Assembly: GCA_934402155.1 (NCBI GenBank)
Contig: CAKRTP010000079.1
Coordinates: 1 to 8,080 of the forward strand
Source: an uncultured Blautia sp.
GTDB taxonomy: Bacteria; Bacillota; Clostridia; Lachnospirales; Lachnospiraceae
Reading direction: 5' to 3'
Length of the DNA stretch: 8,080 bases
Below are positions 1-6,302 of the stretch, one piece after another (position 1 is the first letter of the stretch; each line of letters begins with the position of its first letter). The notes below the pieces were generated by a model. It was not told the origin of the DNA. It saw only the letters and a program-made list of their open reading frames with translations, and searched no databases. Position numbers and translations under genes: made by a program.

Positions 1-1012
1 TTTCCTGATATTCAGGAGAAATTCCAATGCCGGTGTCTGTTACCTCAATACAAGCATAGTCAGTTGAAACAGAAGGGGCAGAGCAATCAGGCTCTGCTTT
101 TTTCTGCGATATTTTTACAGTTACTTTTCCACCGGGATGATTGTATTTGATGGCATTTTCCACAAGATTATATACAGCCCGGTAGAGAAGCAGATAACTT
201 CCGGTAACGGTACAGTCACCGTCCTCCTGAATTAGTTCAATTTCTTTCTGGTCAGCGATGGATGCCAGGTCGCAGCAGACTTCATCCGTGAGTACTGCCA
301 GTGAAATGGAATCGGAGCGTTCAACAGACTGTATGCCAGTCATATCAAGAAGAACTTCAGACAGATGAGAAAGTCGCCCGGTCTGACTCTGGATCATTTC
401 AAAAAGCTCCTGATATTCTTCCAGAGTCGGAGTTTTTTTGCGGGCAAAAACTTCCAGATTAGTCTGCATGACAGCAAGAGGTGTTCTCAGTTCATGTGCT
501 GCACTGGCAGAAAATTGTTTTTGTGCGGTAAATGCATCATCCAGCCGCGAAAGCATTTTATTAAAGGAAACCGTCAGATGAGAGATTTCATCATTGGTAT
601 CAGGAACTTCAAGAGACTCAGAAAGATTCTGAGCCTCTGTTTCATTAATCTTGCGGCTGAGGCTGCGTAAAGGCTGCAGTGCCCGTCGACTGATAAAATA
701 AGTGCAGATACTGCTCAGAAGAATAATGATCGCAGTGGCAATGACACTTCTGGTGCGGAACAGATCTTTGGTCGCCTGTACCTGATCGGAAAGATCAGAA
801 AACAAAGTGTTTGGATTGATGTTAAAGGTAATTGGCGTGGAATCCGTTTTATTGATCCGTACAACATAATCTCCAAGATCTTCGATTCCGGTCACAGCAG
901 AACGACTGATAAAAAAATACATCAGAACACAGGTGACAGTTGTCAGAAGAGTGATGATCAGTGTCAGCCGCCATTGCAGAGAAAGCTTTTTTATTGGATT
1001 TTTTTTGTTCAT
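1..1012 (-). CDS. Sensor histidine kinase of a two-component system (partial, C-terminus cut by window edge)
   Basis: Membrane sensor kinase that autophosphorylates on histidine and passes the phosphate to the adjacent response regulator. I translated 337 codons without a stop from the ATG at 1012 down to base 2. TM1 is at about residues 14-36, a short extracytoplasmic loop of about 50 residues follows, and TM2 is at about 90-107. A HAMP linker spans about 107-160. The H box around residues 169-178 reads SASAAHELRT, with His173 as phosphoacceptor. The N box is NLVENAIKYN (Asn286 likely binds Mg-ATP) and the G1 box is DTGIGI at 326-331. The later G2 part, probably some 60-80 residues, lies beyond the left edge. 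The ATG overlaps the TGA of the regulator gene (ATGA), so the two are translationally coupled. Between the N and G1 boxes about 20 residues replace the usual short hairpin, including Cys310 and Cys321. The small sensor loop matches no ligand-binding domain I recognise, so the signal is unknown. Confidence 0.95.
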   Translation of the reverse strand, partial: MNKKNPIKKLSLQWRLTLIITLLTTVTCVLMYFFISRSAVTGIEDLGDYVVRINKTDSTPITFNINPNTLFSDLSDQVQATKDLFRTRSVIATAIIILLSSICTYFISRRALQPLRSLSRKINETEAQNLSESLEVPDTNDEISHLTVSFNKMLSRLDDAFTAQKQFSASAAHELRTPLAVMQTNLEVFARKKTPTLEEYQELFEMIQSQTGRLSHLSEVLLDMTGIQSVERSDSISLAVLTDEVCCDLASIADQKEIELIQEDGDCTVTGSYLLLYRAVYNLVENAIKYNHPGGKVTVKISQKKAEPDCSAPSVSTDYACIEVTDTGIGISPEYQE

Positions 1013-1686
1013 TTCAGATCCTCCATAAGAATATATCCCTGTCCGACTTTATTCTGTATTGGGTCGCTTCCAAGAGCAGCGCGCAGCTTTTTGCGAAGGG
1101 AAGAAATATGGACACGTATGGAGTTACTGAAGCTGTTGACACTTCCATCCCAGATATGTTCGATCAGTTCTTCCGGACTGATGATGCGATTCTGATGGAG
1201 CATAAAATATTCCAGCAGTGCACTTTCCTTCCGGGTGAGTGAAAGTTCTTTATTATCAATATGTGCTTTTCTTGTGCGGGTGTCAAAGCTGATGTGTCCG
1301 CATTTCAGACAGACATTTTCCTGAATAAATTTGCGTCGTGTCAGACTGCGAATTCGGGCTTCCAGTTCTTCGAAATGGAATGGTTTTGTCAGATAATCAT
1401 TTGCTCCAAGATCAAGTCCTTCTACTTTGTCCTGGATCTGTCCTCTGGCTGAAAGGATCAGGACAGGTGTGGAGGAGTTTATTTCCCGGAATTGCCGCAG
1501 GATTTCCAGACCATCTATACCGGGAAGATTCAGATCCAGAAGAATAAGATCATAATTTTCAGTCATACATAATTCCAGCCCTTCGTTTCCGTCAAGGCAG
1601 GTATCGGTTTCGTAGCCATCCATTCTCAGTCCTTCTGCGATGGAGCGGCAGAGTTGTTCTTCGTCTTCTATTATTAATATGTGCAT
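1009..1686 (-). CDS. OmpR/PhoB-family response regulator
   Basis: Cytoplasmic transcription regulator partnered with the histidine kinase encoded immediately downstream. Numbered from the preferred start, the receiver domain spans about residues 1-115. It has the acidic pair Glu7-Asp8, phosphoacceptor Asp51 in LILLDLNLPG, the conserved Ser/Ala of ILSAR, and Lys101 in YLTKPF. A winged-helix DNA-binding domain fills about 125-222, with the typical LTRKESALLEYF helix and a recognition segment NSIRVHISSLRKKL. An in-frame ATG also exists at 1692, but it directly abuts the AGGAGA ribosome binding site. The ATG at 1686 has a 6-base spacer and gives the standard MHILIIEDE N-terminus, so I chose it (225 residues). 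The stop overlaps the kinase start by four bases. Direct repeats of OmpR/PhoP type occur in its own promoter and in the facing one, suggesting autoregulation plus control of the divergent redox operon. Family assignment is firm; the target genes are inferred. Confidence 0.96.
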   Translation of the reverse strand: MHILIIEDEEQLCRSIAEGLRMDGYETDTCLDGNEGLELCMTENYDLILLDLNLPGIDGLEILRQFREINSSTPVLILSARGQIQDKVEGLDLGANDYLTKPFHFEELEARIRSLTRRKFIQENVCLKCGHISFDTRTRKAHIDNKELSLTRKESALLEYFMLHQNRIISPEELIEHIWDGSVNSFSNSIRVHISSLRKKLRAALGSDPIQNKVGQGYILMEDLK

Positions 1687-1692
1687 GTACAT

Positions 1693-1698
1693 TCTCCT
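1693..1698 (-). promoter_or_regulatory. Ribosome binding site deciding the regulator start
   Basis: AGGAGA on the minus strand. It lies 0 bases from the ATG at 1692 but 6 bases from the in-frame ATG at 1686, which argues for the inner start. Confidence 0.7.
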
Positions 1699-1750
1699 TT
1701 GGCTAATATGATGTCGAGGTCAAAAATGCTTATATTGGAACTCTGATATT

Positions 1751-1783
1751 ATCATATCATGTTCCATATAAAATTCCCGTAAA
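1751..1783 (-). promoter_or_regulatory. Promoter and regulator box of the two-component operon
   Basis: On the minus strand, TTTACG (1783-1778), five bases, then TTTATA (1772-1767) form an 11-base-period direct repeat resembling Gram-positive PhoP/OmpR boxes. Ten bases further is the -10 hexamer TATGAT (1756-1751), preceded by TGA, which makes an extended -10. There is no good sigma-A -35 hexamer apart from the box itself, as expected for an activator-dependent promoter. The layout matches the facing promoter at 1824-1856 base for base in spacing. A perfect 6-base inverted repeat, TGATAT-TATC-ATATCA (1744-1759), overlaps the -10. The elements are visible; binding by the neighbouring regulator is inferred. 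Confidence 0.6.
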
Positions 1784-1804
1784 AAATACAGGAATAAAAA
1801 GAAA

Positions 1805-1822
1805 TTTTGATTTTTTTGATTT
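1805..1822 (+). repeat. Tandem 9-base repeat between the divergent promoters
   Basis: TTTTGATTT occurs twice head to tail, directly upstream of the plus-strand regulator box. It could be an additional regulator contact or an A/T-tract UP-like element. It may also be chance in T-rich DNA. Confidence 0.4.
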
Positions 1823-1823
1823 C

Positions 1824-1856
1824 TTAACAGAGATTTTATAGACAGGATGATATAAT
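1824..1856 (+). promoter_or_regulatory. Promoter and regulator box of the thioredoxin/iron-sulfur operon
   Basis: TTAACA (1824-1829), five bases, then TTTATA (1835-1840) form an 11-base-period direct repeat. Ten bases later comes a perfect -10 TATAAT (1851-1856) with an upstream TG at 1848-1849 (extended -10). The position where a -35 should start (about 1828) is a poor match and is covered by the box. Transcription would begin near 1863, giving a leader of about 78 bases. By eye, the 33-base element is identical at 23 positions to the minus-strand promoter of the regulator gene, with no gaps. Confidence 0.7.
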
Positions 1857-1940
1857 ACGGTTACAGTAATCAAAACGTGTATAATAAAAACACAAAACGA
1901 TTTATAAGTTACAGGACAAATATGAAGGGAGATATATATC

Positions 1941-3116
1941 ATGAAATTCAGAATGAAAAAAATAACAGCACTTATGGCAGCAGCAGTATTGGGAGCATCT
2001 ACATTTGGAAGTGTATCAGTAATGGCAGCAGAAAGTACAGAAGCAATGGCGGTTCCGGCAGACGAAGCGGGAATGGTGGTTGATGGAGATGCGGTTGCAG
2101 CAGATGGTGATGCAATTCCGTCGGATTTTATACAAGGTACTTTCAAACCGTCCGATACAACTGTTCAGGCTCAGGATTCATATGAATATCCATTTCTTGG
2201 ACTCAACATGAAGCTTCCAGAAGAACTGCTTAAACAGATAAAAGCGCAGAGCATTGCGATGATCACCAATGAAGGATGGAATGATAATGCGGATGCAATT
2301 AAATATGCATATATAAGCTGGAGTGAAATGACCGAGGAGCAGAAAGAGGCAGAGGTTGACAAGCTTGGAACAGCATATGATGACTGGTGCAACAGCCTTG
2401 CAAAAATCGGAGTAATCGGAATTTATGACGAAGATTCTGAGAAAGAACTGGATAAGATCACTGGTTGTACCGAGCACAAAGAAATTGGAAGCAGCAGTGA
2501 CGGAAAGTATAAGTATTATCTGAGCACAAACAAGGATGCAGATGAGTCTCTGAAAAAAGAAGTGGAAGAAATCGACGTGACACTCACAGAGATGACACCA
2601 TTCCAGCAGCTTTCCGCATTTGACCAGCCACAGGACACCAGCAATACAGGTGATTCCACAACTGTAGGAAAGTTTGAGACAAAGGGTATTGACGGAAAGG
2701 ACTATACAGAAAAAGTATTCAGCGATTATGATCTGACTCTGGTAAATATCTTTACCACCTGGTGTTCTCCATGCGTCAATGAGATTCCGGAGCTGGAAAA
2801 GCTTTATGAAGAGATGAAAGAAAAAGGAGTTGGCGTTGTTGGCGTTGTTCTTGATACAGTAGGAGATGATGGCAAACAGGATGATGCTACAGTGAAAAAA
2901 GCTAGTGTCCTTCAGGAAAAGACAAAAGCTTCCTATCCTTTCCTGATTCCGGACTCAACAATGATGAACGGACGTCTGAACGGTATTTCTGCCTTTCCTG
3001 AAACATTCTTTGTTGACAAAGAAGGAAATATTGTAGGAGAAACATATTCAGGAAGCCATACACTGGACGAATGGAAAGAAATCGTTGAAAAAGAACTTGA
3101 AAACGTTTCAAAATAA
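1941..3116 (+). CDS. Secreted TlpA/ResA-type thioredoxin-fold protein with an unassigned N-terminal domain
   Basis: Extracytoplasmic thiol-disulfide oxidoreductase, 391 residues. A Sec signal peptide (basic start, hydrophobic 8-28, likely cleavage near the AMAAES stretch around 30) has no lipobox cysteine, so the protein is either released or held by partners. Residues 30-70 are an Ala/Asp-rich linker with a repeated DGDA motif. Residues about 75-230 form a helical, acidic domain that I cannot assign; it contains Cys150 and Cys176. The thioredoxin-like domain starts about 240, with the active site W274-C275-S276-P277-C278. The cis-proline is Pro353 in AFPETFFVDKEG, which matches TlpA/ResA and redoxin proteins. 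Typical ResA/TlpA proteins are about 140-200 residues, so this one is roughly double. The start is supported by AAGGGAG nine bases upstream; a second ATG at 1953 is less well spaced. It is the first gene of a three-gene operon. Fold and active site are certain; the substrate is unknown. Confidence 0.93.
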   Translation: MKFRMKKITALMAAAVLGASTFGSVSVMAAESTEAMAVPADEAGMVVDGDAVAADGDAIPSDFIQGTFKPSDTTVQAQDSYEYPFLGLNMKLPEELLKQIKAQSIAMITNEGWNDNADAIKYAYISWSEMTEEQKEAEVDKLGTAYDDWCNSLAKIGVIGIYDEDSEKELDKITGCTEHKEIGSSSDGKYKYYLSTNKDADESLKKEVEEIDVTLTEMTPFQQLSAFDQPQDTSNTGDSTTVGKFETKGIDGKDYTEKVFSDYDLTLVNIFTTWCSPCVNEIPELEKLYEEMKEKGVGVVGVVLDTVGDDGKQDDATVKKASVLQEKTKASYPFLIPDSTMMNGRLNGISAFPETFFVDKEGNIVGETYSGSHTLDEWKEIVEKELENVSK

Positions 3117-3146
3117 TAAAGCGACTCTGGCAGAAAGATAAGAAAA

Positions 3147-3299
3147 ATGATGAAAAAAATAACAAATTCAAAGTGGATAGGTCCTGCACTGGCGGTTCTG
3201 GGAATCCTTCTGATGATATTTGGAATTTACCGGGGCGAAGTGGATGTAGTCTTTACAAAAGCAATCAATATCTGTATGGAGTGTATTGGAATTGGATAA
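3147..3299 (+). CDS. Small CXXC membrane protein (CD1871A-like)
   Basis: A 50-residue protein with a basic N-terminus, one hydrophobic segment at about residues 11-28 (tryptophan- and glycine-flanked) and a C-terminal AINICMECIGIG. The cysteines at 43 and 46 form a CXXC motif. I recall a small Firmicutes family named after C. difficile CD1871A, with a CXXC motif close to the C-terminus, found beside thioredoxin-like and 4Fe-4S proteins; this sequence and its place fit, though I could not run the search. With the positive end inside, the CXXC would lie outside the membrane, where it could exchange disulfides with the upstream secreted thioredoxin. The start has two consecutive ATG codons (3147, 3150) and only a weak purine-rich ribosome site, 30 bases after the preceding stop, so read-through coupling is likely. 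Its last codons overlap the next gene. The role as an electron relay is inferred. Confidence 0.82.
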   Translation: MMKKITNSKWIGPALAVLGILLMIFGIYRGEVDVVFTKAINICMECIGIG

Positions 3300-4152
3300 T
3301 AAGAAAATAAAAATAAATGAATGGCCGCGCCACGGGATCCAGGCACTGTGGGCGTTTCTTACCAACAGCCGTGTATCAGGATTTGTGACGGGTAAGATTT
3401 ATACTGGAAAGTTGAAACATGCGTGTGTTCCGGGGCTGAACTGTTATTCCTGTCCTGGTGCCACAGGTGCCTGTCCGATTGGATCTCTTCAGGCAGTGAT
3501 CGGCAGCTGGAACTTTAAAATGGCATATTATGTAGCAGGATTTCTGATTTTTGTCGGAGCTTTGCTGGGAAGGCTTGTCTGTGGATTCCTCTGTCCGTTT
3601 GGGCTGATACAGGACCTGCTGAATAAAATCCCGTTTCCAAAGAAGATCCGGACATTTCGGGGAGATAAGCTGCTGCGCAAATTAAAATACGTGATCTTTG
3701 TGGTATTTGTGATCCTGCTTCCGATGTTTGTTGTAGATATCATGGGACAGGGAGCACCGTATTTCTGCAAGCTGATTTGCCCGGCAGGTACGCTGGAAGG
3801 AGGACTTCCACTGGTGCTTCTGAATAAATCCATGCGCAGTGCGATAGGATGGCTTTTTATATGGAAAAATACGATTCTTGTGGTTACGATCATACTCTCC
3901 ATTATCATTTACCGGCCATTCTGTAAATATATCTGTCCGTTGGGTGCTTTTTATTCTGTATTTAATAAAGTTTCTGTTTTCCGTTATCGAGTAGATGCAG
4001 AAAAATGCGTTCACTGTGGAAAATGTGCAAAAGCATGTCAGATGGAAGTAAATCCGGTGGAAAACCCGAACAGTTTGGAATGTATTCGTTGTGGAAGATG
4101 TAAGAAAGTCTGTCCAACTCAGGCAATCCAGTGCGGGGTAAAAAGAAAATAA
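3286..4152 (+). CDS. NapH-like polytopic membrane 4Fe-4S protein
   Basis: Membrane electron-transfer protein of the NapH/NosR-C type, 288 residues. Membrane segments lie at about 79-99, 133-151 and 187-209, with a possible additional short one. C-terminal cysteines 241, 244, 247, 251 and 266, 269, 272, 276 form two ferredoxin-type [4Fe-4S] motifs, each CxxCxxCxxxC, probably cytoplasmic. CxxxCP motifs at 99-103, 161-165 and 213-217 flank the membrane segments. The N-terminal part adds Cys47, 53, 56 and 63. The start is a TTG at 3286 (GGAG four bases upstream); another TTG at 3292 is possible, and no in-frame ATG is nearby. The first 14 bases overlap the small CXXC gene, so translation is coupled. 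It probably carries electrons from a cytoplasmic ferredoxin-like donor across the membrane to the CXXC protein and thioredoxin; that route is inferred. Family and cluster motifs are seen directly. Confidence 0.93.
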   Translation: MELDNKKIKINEWPRHGIQALWAFLTNSRVSGFVTGKIYTGKLKHACVPGLNCYSCPGATGACPIGSLQAVIGSWNFKMAYYVAGFLIFVGALLGRLVCGFLCPFGLIQDLLNKIPFPKKIRTFRGDKLLRKLKYVIFVVFVILLPMFVVDIMGQGAPYFCKLICPAGTLEGGLPLVLLNKSMRSAIGWLFIWKNTILVVTIILSIIIYRPFCKYICPLGAFYSVFNKVSVFRYRVDAEKCVHCGKCAKACQMEVNPVENPNSLECIRCGRCKKVCPTQAIQCGVKRK

Positions 4153-4157
4153 AATTT

Positions 4158-4204
4158 TTATACAGGCTTAATATCAGATGATAATCAATATTAAGCTTGT
4201 ATAA
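4158..4204 (+). terminator. Long A+T-rich hairpin, probable terminator of the redox operon
   Basis: Arms 4158-4174 and 4188-4204 pair over 17 bases with a single G-U wobble and enclose a 13-base loop. The stem is A+T-rich, with only four or five pairs containing G, and is followed by a modest T-rich stretch (CTTCTTTTC). It sits just after the iron-sulfur gene stop. The near-perfect palindrome could also act in the opposite direction. Its right arm contains the putative -35 of the next promoter. Confidence 0.65.
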
Positions 4205-4224
4205 CTTCTTTTCTGGTATATAAT
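4197..4224 (+). promoter_or_regulatory. Promoter of the ktrB-ktrA operon
   Basis: The -10 TATAAT (4219-4224) is perfect. A TTGTAT at 4197-4202 with a 16-base spacer can serve as -35. The -35 lies inside the right arm of the preceding hairpin. The leader would be only about 25 bases, too short for a c-di-AMP (ydaO) riboswitch, which controls some ktr operons elsewhere. Confidence 0.55.
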
Positions 4225-4255
4225 ACTATTAAAATCAAAAAAGAGGAGATTAGTT

Positions 4256-5587
4256 ATGCCAGAAAAACATAAAAGAAAACATCTGACATCCTTTCAGATG
4301 ATTATTTTAGGTTTTGCAGGAGTGATCCTTTTGGGAGCACTCCTGCTTATGTTACCCGTCTCATCTGCGGAGGGAGTTGTAACGCCATTTGATCAGGCGC
4401 TTTTTACCTCAACTTCTGCTGTATGTGTGACGGGTCTTGTTGTGCAGGATACAGGAAGCTACTGGTCAGGTTTTGGACAGGCAGTGATATTGCTGCTTAT
4501 ACAGACAGGCGGTCTGGGAGTTGTAACGGTTGCCGTTTCAGTATTTATGCTGTCAGGACGAAAGATATCACTGATGCAGCGAAGTACCATGCAGGATGCT
4601 ATCTCAGCACCAAAAGTAGGTGGTATTGTCCGCCTGACAAAGTTTATTCTGAGAGGAACATTTCTGATCGAAGGAATCGGTGCAGTTTTACTTCTTCCGG
4701 TATTTTGCCGTGATTTTGGAATAAAAGGTATATGGATGTCGATTTTTCATTCCATATCAGCTTTTTGTAATGCAGGATTTGATATACTTGGTACCATAGA
4801 TAACACTTTTGTATCACTGAGCGGCTATGCCGGAAATTTCTGGTTAAATATAGTGATCATGCTTCTGATCATCATTGGCGGTATTGGTTTTCTTACATGG
4901 GAAGATGTTTATACGAATAAACTCAGATTTAAACGTTATCGTATGCAGAGTAAGATCATTTTGTTAACGACCGCAATCCTGATTTTTGTTCCGGCAATCT
5001 TCTTTTTTGTCTGTGACTTTGGACAGGTATCGATTGGGAAACGGATGCTGTTATCGCTTTTTCAGTCTGTAACGACAAGAACGGCTGGTTTTAATACAGC
5101 AGATCTGTCATCGATGACTGAGGCGGGACAGGCGATTATGATACTTCTTATGATGATAGGAGGATCACCAAGTTCTACAGCAGGTGGTATGAAGACAACA
5201 ACAGCGGCAGTCCTGCTTTTGAACGCATTTGCGACATTTCGAAGTCGTGAGGATGCAGGAGCTTTCGGAAGAAGATTCGACGGTCAGGTAATAAAAAATG
5301 CCGCAACGATAGCAATGCTGTACTTTGTATTGTTTTTCTTCGGAGGAATCACCATCAGTGTTTATGAAGGGCTTCCTCTGCAGCTTTGTCTGTATGAGGC
5401 AGCTTCAGCAGTAGGAACAGCAGGACTTACGCTGGGAATCACGCCGGGGCTTCATATCCTGTCACGATTGATACTGATCGTGCTTATGTATCTGGGACGA
5501 GTAGGAGGGCTGACACTGATCTATGCGGTATTGTCCAGAAGAAATACGAATGCAAAAATGCCATTGGAAAAAATAACAGTTGGATAA
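4256..5587 (+). CDS. ktrB: KtrB/TrkH-family potassium uptake channel subunit
   Basis: Ion-conducting membrane subunit of a Ktr-type K+ uptake system, 443 residues, a normal length for KtrB. The four M1-P-M2 repeats are recognisable from their selectivity-filter loops: TSAVCVTGL (Gly60), SAFCNAGFD (Gly174), TTRTAGFNT (Gly278) and SAVGTAGLT (Gly390). The gating loop in the middle of the third repeat's M2 helix is present as GGSPSSTAGG (302-311). The conserved arginine of the last M2 helix is Arg415 in YLGRVGG. The N-terminus is short and basic, as in KtrB rather than the longer TrkH. The ATG is supported by GAGGAG seven bases upstream. ktrA follows after 13 bases, giving the usual pair. Uptake is expected to be driven by the membrane potential and possibly Na+; ion coupling cannot be read from the sequence. 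Confidence 0.96.
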   Translation: MPEKHKRKHLTSFQMIILGFAGVILLGALLLMLPVSSAEGVVTPFDQALFTSTSAVCVTGLVVQDTGSYWSGFGQAVILLLIQTGGLGVVTVAVSVFMLSGRKISLMQRSTMQDAISAPKVGGIVRLTKFILRGTFLIEGIGAVLLLPVFCRDFGIKGIWMSIFHSISAFCNAGFDILGTIDNTFVSLSGYAGNFWLNIVIMLLIIIGGIGFLTWEDVYTNKLRFKRYRMQSKIILLTTAILIFVPAIFFFVCDFGQVSIGKRMLLSLFQSVTTRTAGFNTADLSSMTEAGQAIMILLMMIGGSPSSTAGGMKTTTAAVLLLNAFATFRSREDAGAFGRRFDGQVIKNAATIAMLYFVLFFFGGITISVYEGLPLQLCLYEAASAVGTAGLTLGITPGLHILSRLILIVLMYLGRVGGLTLIYAVLSRRNTNAKMPLEKITVG

Positions 5588-5600
5588 AAGGAGAGAGAAT

Positions 5601-6248
5601 ATGAAGAATATCTTACTTATCGGTCTTGGACGATTTGGAAAACATATTGCAATGCAGCTGAATGAAATGGGACATGAGATCATGGCAGTGGATATCAATG
5701 AGGAACGGGTCAACAAAATCCTTCCTCTTGTCACCAATGCCCAGATTGGAGACAGTACAGATGCCAGTTTCCTGGAATCACTGGGGATAGGAAATTTTGA
5801 TATCTGTTTTGTTACTATTGGAGGCAGCTTCCAGAACTCACTGGAGACAACATCATTATTAAAGGAATTAGGGGCGAGGCTGGTGATTTCACGGGCAGAG
5901 CGTGATGTCCAGGAAAAATTCCTTTTACGGAATGGCGCGGACAGAGTTGTTTATCCTGAAAAGCAGGTAGCAAAATGGGCATCCATCCGTTATGCAGATG
6001 ATCATATTCTTGACTATATGGAAGTAGACGCATCTCATGCGATTTTTGAAGTTGAAGTTCCGGATGAATGGCTCGGAAGATCTGTCGGAGAACTGGATAT
6101 CCGAAGAAAATATAATATAAATATTCTTGCAGTAAAAAAAGAAAGAGAAGTCAGTGTGGCAATCTCTGTAGATACAGTTCTTGAAGCTGACAGTACGCTT
6201 CTGGTTCTTGGAGATTATAAAGCAATTCAGAAATTTTTCCACATCTGA
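5601..6248 (+). CDS. ktrA: KtrA-type RCK (TrkA_N/TrkA_C) gating subunit
   Basis: Cytoplasmic regulatory subunit that forms a ring under the KtrB dimer and gates K+ flux in response to nucleotides. It has 215 residues. A Rossmann RCK_N domain spans about 1-135, with GLGRFG at 8-13, Asp31 at the end of the second strand (adenine-ribose contact) and the conserved GDSTD at 50-54. Glu120 in VYPEKQVA corresponds to the region that binds divalent cation in KtrA-type proteins. An RCK_C domain fills about 137-215, with WLGRSVGELDIRRKYNINILAV; in Firmicutes this domain is a known c-di-AMP receptor, which would inhibit uptake. The ATG has AAAGGAG seven bases upstream. An in-frame TTG at 5580 would overlap ktrB but has no ribosome site and adds an unconserved tail, so it was not used. 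Ligands are inferred from the family. Confidence 0.96.
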   Translation: MKNILLIGLGRFGKHIAMQLNEMGHEIMAVDINEERVNKILPLVTNAQIGDSTDASFLESLGIGNFDICFVTIGGSFQNSLETTSLLKELGARLVISRAERDVQEKFLLRNGADRVVYPEKQVAKWASIRYADDHILDYMEVDASHAIFEVEVPDEWLGRSVGELDIRRKYNINILAVKKEREVSVAISVDTVLEADSTLLVLGDYKAIQKFFHI

Positions 6249-6258
6249 TAACAGTGCA

Positions 6259-6287
6259 TTGACAGACAGGTGAAAGAAGTGATTTTT
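6259..6287 (+). promoter_or_regulatory. Possible internal promoter before the PF06541 gene
   Basis: A perfect TTGACA (6259-6264) lies in the 54-base gap after ktrA. The hexamer 17 bases downstream is only ATTTTT, and no better -10 is in range. It may be a weak promoter or chance; the next gene can also be read from the ktr transcript. Confidence 0.25.
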
Positions 6288-6302
6288 TAGGAGGAGAGAA
6301 CA

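Noticed and set aside
365..670. Plus-strand open frame of 101 codons inside the kinase gene
   Set aside because: It is antisense to a well-supported kinase frame with H box and HAMP, has no ribosome site, and its translation shows no domain.
1744..1759. Perfect 6-base inverted repeat as a separate operator
   Set aside because: It overlaps the -10 of the minus-strand promoter and is made of A/T-rich bases that a TATGAT-type hexamer tends to produce by chance, so it is noted only within the promoter entry.
1877..2083. Plus-strand frame starting before the thioredoxin gene
   Set aside because: It is out of frame with the signal peptide, has no ribosome site, and ends within the real gene; the leader shows no convincing regulatory peptide.
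1757..2146. Minus-strand open frame of 129 codons across the divergent promoter region
   Set aside because: Its start is in the antisense of the signal-peptide and linker coding bases of the thioredoxin gene, and it runs through both promoters. Its Ser/Ala/Thr-rich start is the mirror of the Ala-rich linker.
4153..4255. c-di-AMP (ydaO-type) riboswitch before ktrB
   Set aside because: The gap is only 103 bases, most of it taken by the hairpin and promoter; the predicted leader is about 25 bases, so the riboswitch cannot fit.
5580..5600. Upstream TTG start for ktrA overlapping the end of ktrB
   Set aside because: The ATG at 5601 has a good ribosome site at proper distance and gives the standard KtrA N-terminus directly before the Rossmann strand.
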